In this document: positions 6,804 to 13,506 of the stretch, in pieces
Numbering within the stretch: position 1 is the first letter of the stretch
Layout: every line of letters starts with the position of its first letter
Source of the DNA: an uncultured Campylobacter sp.
GTDB lineage: Bacteria; Campylobacterota; Campylobacteria; Campylobacterales; Campylobacteraceae
Direction: 5' to 3'
DNA length: 26,083 nt
Assembly: GCF_938040115.1 (NCBI RefSeq)
Contig: NZ_CALHXD010000008.1
Span: 1-26,083, forward strand
Position numbers and translations under genes: made by a program
The notes under the pieces: model-generated
What the model was told of the DNA's origin: nothing
What the model saw: only the letters and a program-made list of their open reading frames with translations
Databases searched by the model: none

Positions 6804-8364
6804 GGAAAAAATAAAGGAATTACTGAACCAAAGATTTGAAAATGACATTCACAAAAAACTTTCAGAAATTCCTACGCCCGATGCGTTAAAGGATGTATTT
6901 AAGGGTGCCGAGCGTATAAAACGCGCGATCGAGCAAAACGAAAAGATCGTCATCGTCGGCGACTACGACGTGGACGGCGTGATTGCCAGCGTCATAATGG
7001 CCGAGTTTTTCGATGATTTGGGCGTTAGCGAGTATTTCGTGCGTATCCCAAATCGCTTTAGCGACGGATATGGGCTAAATCCGCAAATCGTCGAGGAGAT
7101 CGCGGACGCTGGCCTCATCGTGACCGTGGATAACGGCATCTCGGCAAACGACGCGGCTCAAATTTGCAAGCAAAAAGGCATCGATCTCATCATCACCGAT
7201 CACCACATGCCGCCCGACGTCCTGCCTGAGGCCTATGCGATCATAAATCCAAAGCAAAAGGATTGCCACTTTCCAAACGTCGAAATTTGCGGCGCTCAGG
7301 TCGCGTGGTATCTAGTGGGCGCGCTAAAGGACGTGTGCCGTATCAACTACGATATGGGTAAATTTCTCGATCTCCTCGCTATAGCGATAATAGCCGATAT
7401 GATGGAGCTTCGCGACCTAAACCGCATCCTAGTTAAGCTTGGCGTAAACCGCCTAAACAGCTCGCGCAGGCCCGCATTTACAGCGATAAAGCAGCTATAC
7501 GGCAAGGATAAATTTGAGTGCGACGACATTAGCTTTCTCATCGCGCCGCTCATAAACTCCTCAGGCCGTATGGACGATGCGAGCGTATCTTTTGAGTTTT
7601 TACGCGCCAAAAGCTTAGATCGCGCCTGCGAGTGCCTCGACACCATCGTGAGCTTTAACAACTCGCGCAAGGAGGAGGAGCGCACGCTTTTTGAGTGCTC
7701 GCTAAAGGACGTGCGCGAGGACGAGCATATCATCGTGACGTGGGGCAGGGGCTGGCACGAGGGCGTCATCGGTATCGTCGCATCGCGTCTGGCAAAGCAG
7801 TTTAAAAAGCCAGCCATCGTCTTTAGCATCGACGAAAACCGCGCCAAAGGTAGCGCCAGAAGCGTGGGCAAGCTAGACATCCTCTCGCTCATCGCTAGCC
7901 ACGAAAATTTGCTCGAGGGCTACGGCGGACACAAAGGGGCTGCTGGCATCGTGATAGATCCGGCAAATTTAGAAGCGTTTAAAATCGCGATAAATAGCTC
8001 GTGTATGTTGATGGACTTGCACGAATTTAGCGCGTTTGATGAGCCTCTGGGCGAGATAGAAGCCAGCGAGGTGGACTTTGAGCTACTTGAAATTTTGGAG
8101 CATTTTGAGCCCTACGGACAGAAAAATCCGCGTCCGCTCTTTGAGATCAAATCCGCCGTCGTCAAAAACAAAAAACTAATCGGCAGGGAGCAAAATCATC
8201 TAAAACTAATCCTACAAAAAGACGGCAAGTGCCTCGAGGCGCTCTTTTTTAACTTCACTCGCGAGCCGCATACGGGCGAGAGCATAGACCTAGTTTTTTC
8301 GGTATCGAAAAACTCGTTTCGCGGACTCGTCACGCCGCAGCTACTGGTAAAAGAGATATCGTGA
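6793..8364 (+). CDS. recJ: Single-stranded-DNA-specific exonuclease RecJ
   Basis: A 5'-3' single-strand DNA exonuclease acting in recombinational and mismatch repair in the cytosol. It is 523 residues from the ATG at 6793. The DHH phosphoesterase domain shows GDYDVDG (56-62), TVDNGIS (111-117) and DHH (136-138), the metal-binding motifs. The DHHA1 domain has WHEGVIGIVASRL and GYGGHKGAAGI, followed by a C-terminal OB-like domain with FEPYGQKNPRPLFE. I chose ATG 6793 because MLNKEKIKELLNQRF is a natural family start; an upstream GTG (6739) would add 18 arginine-rich residues within the small ORF. No clear ribosome binding site precedes it, so coupling to the small ORF is likely. Its last 101 bases up to the penultimate codons recur at 9027-9127. 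Confidence 0.96.
   Translation: MLNKEKIKELLNQRFENDIHKKLSEIPTPDALKDVFKGAERIKRAIEQNEKIVIVGDYDVDGVIASVIMAEFFDDLGVSEYFVRIPNRFSDGYGLNPQIVEEIADAGLIVTVDNGISANDAAQICKQKGIDLIITDHHMPPDVLPEAYAIINPKQKDCHFPNVEICGAQVAWYLVGALKDVCRINYDMGKFLDLLAIAIIADMMELRDLNRILVKLGVNRLNSSRRPAFTAIKQLYGKDKFECDDISFLIAPLINSSGRMDDASVSFEFLRAKSLDRACECLDTIVSFNNSRKEEERTLFECSLKDVREDEHIIVTWGRGWHEGVIGIVASRLAKQFKKPAIVFSIDENRAKGSARSVGKLDILSLIASHENLLEGYGGHKGAAGIVIDPANLEAFKIAINSSCMLMDLHEFSAFDEPLGEIEASEVDFELLEILEHFEPYGQKNPRPLFEIKSAVVKNKKLIGREQNHLKLILQKDGKCLEALFFNFTREPHTGESIDLVFSVSKNSFRGLVTPQLLVKEIS
8257..8357 (+). repeat. Direct repeat, copy 1 (3' end of intact recJ)
   Basis: 101 bases within the last codons of recJ that recur at 9027-9127, exactly 770 bases downstream. 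Aligned by eye, only three positions differ (8272, 8292 and 8322). Two differences are silent in the recJ frame and one gives Thr to Ala. After the repeat the two copies diverge completely. Confidence 0.93.
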
Positions 8365-8423
8365 ATTCGGCTGGTTTTACCAGGATTTTGGATTAAATTT
8401 AGAGATTTTTCGGCGGTAATTTT

Positions 8424-8729
8424 ATGGCTAAATCTAAACAAATAAAAAATAAATCTAGCAAAAAGAAAACTATTTTTAGCCAGTCAGTAATCGAAAAGAT
8501 TTTATTTTATACGTTTATCGCTATCGTCGCCGTTATCTTATATATCATTAGCACGTTTATTCATAAAGAGAAAAAGATAGTCTGCGAAGAACAGCCGCCC
8601 GAAGTCATGCTAGCAGCACTCAGAGAAGGTACGCCAGACGCGATAAGAGAGGCAATGAAAAAGGTAAACTGTAGAGAAGTATACAAGCATTCTCGTCATA
8701 AAAGATTTTTCTCAAGAAGAACGCACTAA
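8424..8729 (+). CDS. Small single-pass membrane protein of unknown function
   Basis: A 101-residue protein that I do not recognise. It has a highly basic cytosolic start (MAKSKQIKNKSSKKKT), one strong hydrophobic helix at about residues 28-46 (ILFYTFIAIVAVILYIIST), and a polar domain of about 55 residues containing two cysteines (in IVCEEQPPEV and KKVNCREVYK) about 23 residues apart, ending in a basic His/Arg tail. With the positive-inside rule the tail would face the periplasm, where the two cysteines could form a disulfide. The ribosome binding site is weak. It lies within the unit bounded by the two recJ-end repeats, 60 bases after recJ, and could be co-transcribed with it. Confidence 0.6.
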   Translation: MAKSKQIKNKSSKKKTIFSQSVIEKILFYTFIAIVAVILYIISTFIHKEKKIVCEEQPPEVMLAALREGTPDAIREAMKKVNCREVYKHSRHKRFFSRRTH

Positions 8730-8955
8730 ATAAATTTAAATTTAATATTAATACTTAAAATTTGCGCTTAAATTCGACAAAATCATATGATAAATTTTCA
8801 AATCCCATCGCAAAACGGCAATTTCTCGCGAATAAAACACGAAATTTTAAAATCTATGAGTCAATTTTAGAGTCTTGTGAAAATTTATTTTTGATATTTG
8901 CCGTCTTATTTAAGATGCGACTCGGTTCTAGTTTTATATCGAATTTAAAAGCAAA
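8730..8955. other. A/T-rich stretch without a recognisable gene
   Basis: Very A/T-rich, with many stops in all frames. I see no RNA gene. It leads into the coaE fragment and may hold the former coaE promoter region (A/T-rich with TTTTATAT around 8933-8940). An open frame that crosses it and the scar behind it has no family features and is not credible. Confidence 0.5.
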
Positions 8956-9057
8956 ATGCCGCAATTTAAACACGCAATCGTCGTCACGGGCAGTATCGGC
9001 AGCGGCAAGAGCGCGGTTTGCGAGATACTCGCGAGCCGCATGCGGGCGAGAGCATAG
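8956..9057 (+). pseudogene. coaE: Truncated dephospho-CoA kinase (5' fragment only)
   Basis: From ATG 8956 the frame reads MPQFKHAIVVTGSIGSGKSA, a typical CoaE start with the P-loop GSIGSGKS, then VCEIL. At about 9027-9039 the sequence passes into a copy of the recJ 3' end in a different frame, and the coaE frame stops at TAG 9055-9057 after 33 codons. An intact enzyme needs about 200 residues (the ASKHA-like lid and the DAD motif are absent), so this fragment cannot be active. CoaE is normally essential, so an intact copy must exist elsewhere. The P-loop could belong to another small kinase, but VTGSIGSGKS followed by VCEIL points to CoaE. Confidence 0.8.
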
Positions 9058-9134
9058 ACCTCGTTTTTTCGGTATCGAAAAACTCGTTTCGAGGACTCGT
9101 CACGCCGCAGCTACTGGTAAAAGAGATTTTGTAA
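9027..9134 (+). pseudogene. Second copy of the recJ 3' end (direct repeat, copy 2)
   Basis: Positions 9027-9127 match recJ 8257-8357 with three differences. In the recJ frame it reads EPHAGESIDLVFSVSKNSFR and on to LVTPQLLVKEIL, ending at TAA 9132-9134, whereas intact recJ ends KEIS at TGA. The substitutions are mostly silent, so this looks like an allele that was once under selection as a recJ end rather than a decaying copy. It is joined to the coaE fragment through shared sequence ACTCGCGAGCCGCA and has no start of its own. Confidence 0.88.
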
Positions 9135-9138
9135 ATTT

Positions 9139-9180
9139 AATCTCGGTTTCGTTAAACTCAAATTTGATGAAACCGAGATT
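9139..9180 (+). terminator. Inverted repeat after the recJ-end copy, possible terminator
   Basis: Arms 9139-9150 (AATCTCGGTTTC) and 9169-9180 (GAAACCGAGATT) are perfectly complementary over 12 bp, with an 18-base loop and further weak A/T pairing outside. It starts 5 bases after the stop of the recJ-end copy, where a recJ terminator would be expected. No clean T tract follows, so termination may be weak. Confidence 0.5.
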
Positions 9181-9364
9181 ACTTAAATTTATAATTCTAA
9201 TCCGTTAAAGTTACTTTTCTACACACTTAACGCAAACGACCGAAATATCAGAGTTTGAGCTAAATTTCACACAAAATAATTAACATTACATAAATATTCA
9301 TACTTTATTTAAGTCGATTTTTGCTTCAATTTCAATATTAAATATTAATTTTGCAGGAGCGAAA

Positions 9365-11362
9365 ATGAAAATTTCTTACGTTTTGGCGCTGGCCATGGCG
9401 TCAAATTTGATGCTTAGCGCCGAGGAGGCGATAAGCTTGAGTCCCGTTACCGTCTCGTCAAAAATGCAAAAATCAGCACTCGACGAGCCTACCAACGCCC
9501 AAATAGCCGGAAAAGGCGCGATACTGGAAAACAGCGACATCGCCAAATCGCTTTCAAATTTGAACGGCTTTACGATGGAGCGCAAGGGCGGAGGCGGCAG
9601 CGAGGTTTATTATCGTTCGCAGACAGCGGCTAGGCTGCCAGTGCTGATCGACGGCAGTACGCTAAACGGCGGCTGCGGCATGCGAATGGATACGCCCATC
9701 ACCTACATCTCGGCGCAAAACTACAGCTCGGTTCGTATCGTAAAAGGCCCGCAAGACGTCAGATACGGCGCGCTCATTAGCGGCGGTATATTTTTCGATA
9801 GAGAGATAGCAAGGCTGTCAAAACCGAGCTTCGGAGGAAACGTAAGCGTGCTGGGCGGCAGTTTTAAGCGATTTGAAACTACCGCGGACGTAGCGGCGGG
9901 TAACGAGCTGGGCAGTATAGAGGTTTCCGGCGGACACTACGAGAGCGGCGATTATAAAAGCGGCGGCGGGCAGAAAATGCATACGCACTATAAACGCAAC
10001 AGCGTCTCGCTCGTGGGCACGCTAACGCCCACGGAAACTACCGCCTTGCAGCTAAGCGCGGATCTGGGCGAGGGCGAAGCGGCGTATGCCGACAGGATGA
10101 GGGACGGCGTGCAGTTTGACCGTAAATCTTTCGGACTCAAATTTGAACAAGACGTCGGCGAGCACAAGATCAGGCTAAGCTCGTACTATCATCAAATCGA
10201 TCACATAATGGACAACTTCACCATGCGTCCGGTGGTGCCGGGCATGGGGCGCGGCAAGGGATATAGTATCAGTCATCCGATACGCGATATGTACGGCTTT
10301 AAGCTAGAAGGCGAGTTAAATTTCGATAATCTAACAAGCTATCTTGGCGCTGGGTACTCTGAGGATGTATTTAAGTGGAGAGGCGCCGGAACGGGCGGAG
10401 CCGGCGTATCTAAAGCCGAAATGGACGCAGCCGTATCAAAGCCGCACGTAAAAGAGCGCAAGGTAACGTATAAAACGATCTACACTCAAAACGAATATGT
10501 CCTAGAAAACGACTATGGGCTTTTTGGCGGACTTAGGCTGGACGCGGGCGAGAGAAAACTGTTAAAAACGCATAAGAGTAGGAAAGAAAATTTATTCTCA
10601 GGCTTTTTTAGATACGAAAAATATCTGCAAAATTTAACGCTTTATGCAGGACTAGGGCACGCACAAAGGATGTCCGATCACTGGGAAACGAACAAGGACG
10701 CAAACCTAGCGCTGCGTAAAGAAAGAAACACGCAGCTGGATTTTGGCGCAGTGCTAAAAGATCAAAATTACGAACTAAGCGCGAATTTTTTCGTCTCAAA
10801 GATGGATGATTATATCATGCTAAAATATAATCCTATGGGCATGTCCTCAGACGCCTTTAATACCGATGCATTGCTATACGGCGGCGAGATAGAGGGCACT
10901 ACGCTACTAGCCGATATGTTTAGGCTGGGGGCGGGCGTATCCTACGTCTACGGCAAGGTGACTAAAAATGCAGGAGGCCTAAAAGACGGCGACGCGCTGC
11001 CTAAGGTTTCGCCTCTAGCGTTTAAACTAAGTGCCGGCTTAGAAAAGCCCGACTGGTTCGTCAAAGCCGACTTCTACGCTAACGCGTCGCAAAACCGCGC
11101 GCAAAAAGGCTACGGCGACGTGGGCGGCATGGACCTGGGCAAGAGCGATAGCTTTTGGACGCTGGGGCTAAGCGCGGGCTATAAATACAAAAATTATCAA
11201 TTTTTGCTAGCGGCGGAAAACCTAAACGACGCCAAATACGCCTATCATAACTCAAAAGGCGGCTACGGCGGCGGTATCGCAGGCTACGAGACTATCCCCA
11301 ACGGCACGAGGCTTTATGAGCCGGGCAGAAGCTTTTGGGCGAAATTTAAGGTGCATTTTTAG
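9365..11362 (+). CDS. TonB-dependent outer-membrane receptor, OprC/NosA-like copper type
   Basis: A 665-residue TonB-dependent outer-membrane receptor. A signal peptide (cleavage near residue 19) precedes a TonB-box-like SLSPVTVSS (24-32), the plug (about 40-150, with VRIVKGPQDVRYGA at 123-136) and a 22-strand-type barrel ending in WAKFKVHF with a terminal Phe. The key sign is NGGCGMRMD (101-109), the hallmark of the TonB-copper family: Cys104 and Met108 give the CxxxM half of the copper site known from Pseudomonas OprC, and HIM (His280, Met282) fits the HxM half. NosA, of the same family, supplies copper to nitrous oxide reductase. The ribosome binding site AGGAG (9355-9359) is well placed. 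It has no operon partner here; the gene stands alone between the recJ scar and a hairpin at 11377. A heme or siderophore substrate is less likely given these residues. Confidence 0.88.
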   Translation: MKISYVLALAMASNLMLSAEEAISLSPVTVSSKMQKSALDEPTNAQIAGKGAILENSDIAKSLSNLNGFTMERKGGGGSEVYYRSQTAARLPVLIDGSTLNGGCGMRMDTPITYISAQNYSSVRIVKGPQDVRYGALISGGIFFDREIARLSKPSFGGNVSVLGGSFKRFETTADVAAGNELGSIEVSGGHYESGDYKSGGGQKMHTHYKRNSVSLVGTLTPTETTALQLSADLGEGEAAYADRMRDGVQFDRKSFGLKFEQDVGEHKIRLSSYYHQIDHIMDNFTMRPVVPGMGRGKGYSISHPIRDMYGFKLEGELNFDNLTSYLGAGYSEDVFKWRGAGTGGAGVSKAEMDAAVSKPHVKERKVTYKTIYTQNEYVLENDYGLFGGLRLDAGERKLLKTHKSRKENLFSGFFRYEKYLQNLTLYAGLGHAQRMSDHWETNKDANLALRKERNTQLDFGAVLKDQNYELSANFFVSKMDDYIMLKYNPMGMSSDAFNTDALLYGGEIEGTTLLADMFRLGAGVSYVYGKVTKNAGGLKDGDALPKVSPLAFKLSAGLEKPDWFVKADFYANASQNRAQKGYGDVGGMDLGKSDSFWTLGLSAGYKYKNYQFLLAAENLNDAKYAYHNSKGGYGGGIAGYETIPNGTRLYEPGRSFWAKFKVHF

Positions 11363-11697
11363 GGCGTAGCTCGGTTAAATTCGGTGCGGTTTTGGCTTTA
11401 TGCTTTGTTTTTAAGCCGCTCCGAATTTTATGCTAACGTCAAATTTGACGCGCCAGGTTTTTATGGCTCTTGCCCGTTTTTGGGTTTGTAAATTTGCGTG
11501 CATTTTTGCCGCTTGACGATCAAATTTGAAGTTAAATTTAAACGAGGCGAGCTTGCCGCGCGGTACTTATCGCAAAATAGTCTAAAATTGACGGCTATAA
11601 ACGACGACGCGGATGTAAATTTGAAAACGAAAGAATAGCAGATATATTTGGAAAAGCGGGAAATTTGGATAGAAATTTCGGGGAAAGCCCCCGAAAT
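11363..11697. other. Gene-free stretch after the copper-type receptor
   Basis: No credible gene. It holds the hairpin at 11377-11428, a perfect 14-base palindrome CGTCAAATTTGACG at 11437-11450, many copies of the AAATTTG core, and at its right edge the hairpin 11673-11699 that belongs to the next, minus-strand gene. Confidence 0.6.
11377..11428 (+). terminator. Likely terminator of the copper-type receptor gene
   Basis: Arms 11377-11389 and 11416-11428 pair at 12 of 13 positions (AAATTCGGTGCGG against CCGCTCCGAATTT) with a 26-base T-rich loop. It begins 15 bases after the receptor stop. The tail is only TTA, so it is a moderate terminator at best or an mRNA 3'-end stabiliser. Confidence 0.45.
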
Positions 11698-11699
11698 TT
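11673..11699 (-). terminator. Hairpin at the end of the small minus-strand gene
   Basis: Arms 11673-11683 and 11689-11699 (AAATTTCGGGG/CCCCGAAATTT) pair perfectly over 11 bp around a 5-base loop. The right arm overlaps the stop codon (11698-11700) of the 72-residue gene. No long T tract follows on the minus strand. It has the same AAATTT-ended, stop-overlapping design as the hairpin at 2679-2706. Confidence 0.6.
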
Positions 11700-11916
11700 A
11701 AGCTCTTTTATTCTCCAAGCGATTTAAAACAGGTTTTAAAAACTCGTCAAATTCATCTTGCGTTAGCACTCTTTTGCCTAGTTTTTCCTTGCACTCTTTA
11801 CCGAGCTCGCAAAGCACCTCGCGGTTTGCGATGCTTTGAGCCTTGCCGTGTCTTGCTAGCACCGTGTTTAGCTCGTGCTCCTCTGAGAAATTAACCAACT
11901 CGCGATCTGTTGCCAT
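11698..11916 (-). CDS. Small soluble protein of unknown function
   Basis: A 72-residue protein that I do not recognise. It is hydrophilic, highly charged and probably all-helical (MATDRELVNFSEEHELNTVL... ending FLKPVLNRLENKRA), without signal or membrane segment. Two cysteines lie in VLCELGKECKEK, spaced CX6C-like. Expression signals are good: AAAGGAG close before the ATG, a TATAAT -10 box at 11948-11953 on the minus strand and a hairpin over its stop. That makes it a real monocistronic gene rather than a chance frame. Confidence 0.75.
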   Translation of the reverse strand: MATDRELVNFSEEHELNTVLARHGKAQSIANREVLCELGKECKEKLGKRVLTQDEFDEFLKPVLNRLENKRA

Positions 11917-11947
11917 TTTAGCTCCTTTGCTAAGAATTTGTATGGTG

Positions 11948-11953
11948 ATTATA
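11948..11953 (-). promoter_or_regulatory. -10 box of the 72-residue protein gene
   Basis: Perfect TATAAT on the minus strand (context CTGTATAATCACC), 32 bases before the ATG, with T/A-rich sequence upstream. Confidence 0.6.
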
Positions 11954-12106
11954 CAGTTTTAGGTTTAACGTACGGCTAAATTTGCGGGATAGGCGAGTGC
12001 GGCAGCATAAATGCGTTAAATTCGGTACTAAAAGCGGCGTCAAATTTGAGTAGTTAAATTTAATGCGCGGCTTTTTAAGCGGTAGCGTTAAATTTGCCGC
12101 TCGCCG

Positions 12107-12739
12107 CTACTCTATCCCGCCTAAAAGCGGCACGAATAAGCACTCGTCAAGCGCTTTTTGCGTTATCTCGCCGCGAGCGTCTTTTGTAAATTTGACGATA
12201 AACTGCTTGCCGTCTTTTTTGATAGGAGCTACTAAAATGCCGCCGTTTTTTAGCTGGTTAAAAAGCGTCTGCGATACTTGCTGTGCAGCCGCTGAAAGCA
12301 AGATCCTGTCGTATGGCGCATAGCTTTTCCAGCCGACGTTTCCGTCGTCAAAACGCACGTGGACGTTGTGGATTTTAAGCGCCTCAAAGCGTCTTTTGGC
12401 TTCGCTCGCAAGCTTTTCGATGCGTTCGACGCTAAAAACCCTGTGCGCCAAATGCGACAAAATAGCTGCCTGATAGCCGCTACCGCAGCCGATCTCTAGG
12501 GCATTGTCGATATCTTCGGCTTCGAGCGCTAGCGTCATTTTGGCTACCGTTAGAGGCGAGCTGATCCATTGATTGCCGCCGATGGGCTGAGCGTCTAGGC
12601 TGTACGCGTGGCGAGTGACGGGTGCAAAGATCTCGCGCGGAGTGTCGCAAAGTGCCTTGTAAAGCGAGGGCGTCAGAGTGAGTATATCGCCGATCTCATC
12701 GGCCATGTTTGCGCATTTTGATTTTTCTAGAGCGGTCAT
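12107..12739 (-). CDS. pcm: Protein-L-isoaspartate O-methyltransferase
   Basis: Methylates isoaspartyl residues in aged proteins with S-adenosylmethionine so that they can be repaired; cytosolic. It is 210 residues, the normal size. The family sequence ISSPLTVAKM (59-68) matches the substrate-side motif usually written ISxP.., and LEIGCGSGYQAAIL (81-94) is the SAM-binding motif I. Further on are VFSVERIEKL with the acidic motif II residue and FDDGNVGW, typical of PIMT. Its ATG overlaps the stop of the carbon-nitrogen hydrolase gene as ATGA, so it is the last gene of the nrdB operon. Confidence 0.95.
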   Translation of the reverse strand: MTALEKSKCANMADEIGDILTLTPSLYKALCDTPREIFAPVTRHAYSLDAQPIGGNQWISSPLTVAKMTLALEAEDIDNALEIGCGSGYQAAILSHLAHRVFSVERIEKLASEAKRRFEALKIHNVHVRFDDGNVGWKSYAPYDRILLSAAAQQVSQTLFNQLKNGGILVAPIKKDGKQFIVKFTKDARGEITQKALDECLFVPLLGGIE

Positions 12740-13506
12740 AAAAGCCCCAAATTTCGTTTGGTTTCAAGGATCAAATTTGAGTCAAATTTAGCCTCTTTCG
12801 CAAATTCGCCGCTCGGCAAAAATACGCCCGAAAACTCTAAATCAAGCGAGCTTGCGGCCACGACGTAGCAGCTGTTAGCAAGCGCTAAGGCCTTGCAAAG
12901 CGTAAGATATGCGTCCTCGCGCGCCTTGCCCCACATTGCGGGCGCGAGGATGATATCGCAGCCCTTTAGCTGCTGCCAAAGATGGGCAAATCTAAGCTCA
13001 AAGCAAATGAGAACGCCGATTTTTAACCCTTTAAAATCAAAAGGCTTTATCGCCGACTCGTCGCCTGAGGCGAAAATTTCATGCTCTAAATTTGGGCAAA
13101 AAAGTTTTGATTTATTTTGCGTGTAAAAGACGTTTTGGCTGTTTAGCAGGATAAATTCGTTGTAAATTTCGTTTTTTTGCGCCTGCGTGATTGAAATTTG
13201 TGCTAGACCTTTAGCGCGGTTTAGGCTCGTTAGATGAGTGAGACCGAGGAATTTATCGGGACTTAGCGCTTCTTGTAGCGCTTCAAAAAGTATGGCGTCG
13301 AAACTGCCGATCGAACCGCCGAGCATTGCTCGGTTTGCGCCGCTAAAAAATCCATCGAAATCATACCCGCTCACACATAGCTCGCTGGCTAAGATGACCG
13401 AGTTTCTGGGTGCGTCGGCGATTTTTTCTAGTAGTTCGTCCTGTCTTTGCTGGCAGGTTGGCGCAGTTAGGACGATAGGGCATAAATTTGGACTAAAAGT
13501 CGTCAA
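12736..13506 (-). CDS. Carbon-nitrogen hydrolase (nitrilase superfamily)
   Basis: A 256-residue cytosolic amidase of the nitrilase superfamily. The Glu-Lys-Cys triad is visible: Glu42 in ASELCVSGYDF, Lys132 in YTQNKSKLF and Cys168 in GVLICFELRF. The substrate is not evident; omega-amidase or a housekeeping metabolite-repair role (as for Nit proteins) is possible. The start is TTG, 14 bases inside the end of nrdB, with AAGGAA about 11 bases upstream; no in-frame ATG occurs until residue 61, past the catalytic Glu, so the TTG start is well supported. It overlaps pcm by 4 bases. Confidence 0.88.
   Translation of the reverse strand: MTTFSPNLCPIVLTAPTCQQRQDELLEKIADAPRNSVILASELCVSGYDFDGFFSGANRAMLGGSIGSFDAILFEALQEALSPDKFLGLTHLTSLNRAKGLAQISITQAQKNEIYNEFILLNSQNVFYTQNKSKLFCPNLEHEIFASGDESAIKPFDFKGLKIGVLICFELRFAHLWQQLKGCDIILAPAMWGKAREDAYLTLCKALALANSCYVVAASSLDLEFSGVFLPSGEFAKEAKFDSNLILETKRNLGLL

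Noticed and set aside
7347..7892. 181-codon open frame antisense to recJ
   Set aside because: Ser/Arg-rich mirror of recJ codons with no motif or signals. The same applies to long antisense frames within pyrG, flgD, the FhuB-like gene and typA.
8344..8383. Inverted repeat CTGGTAAAA/TTTTACCAG at the end of recJ as a terminator
   Set aside because: The 9-bp stem is A/T-rich, has a 22-base loop and no T tract after it; likely chance or a weak structure.
8257..9134. Integrative element with att sites at the recJ 3' end
   Set aside because: The direct repeats restore a gene 3' end as an element would, but there is no integrase, relaxase or phage gene in the 770 bases between them.
8762..9208. 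148-codon open frame on the plus strand across the recJ/coaE scar
   Set aside because: It reads the recJ-end copy and the coaE fragment in the wrong frames, gives an Arg/Ala-rich sequence with no family features and has no ribosome binding site.
11363..11697. RNA gene or small coding gene in the gap after the copper-type receptor
   Set aside because: No tRNA-like fold, no promoter plus terminator pair and no open frame with a ribosome binding site was found by eye.
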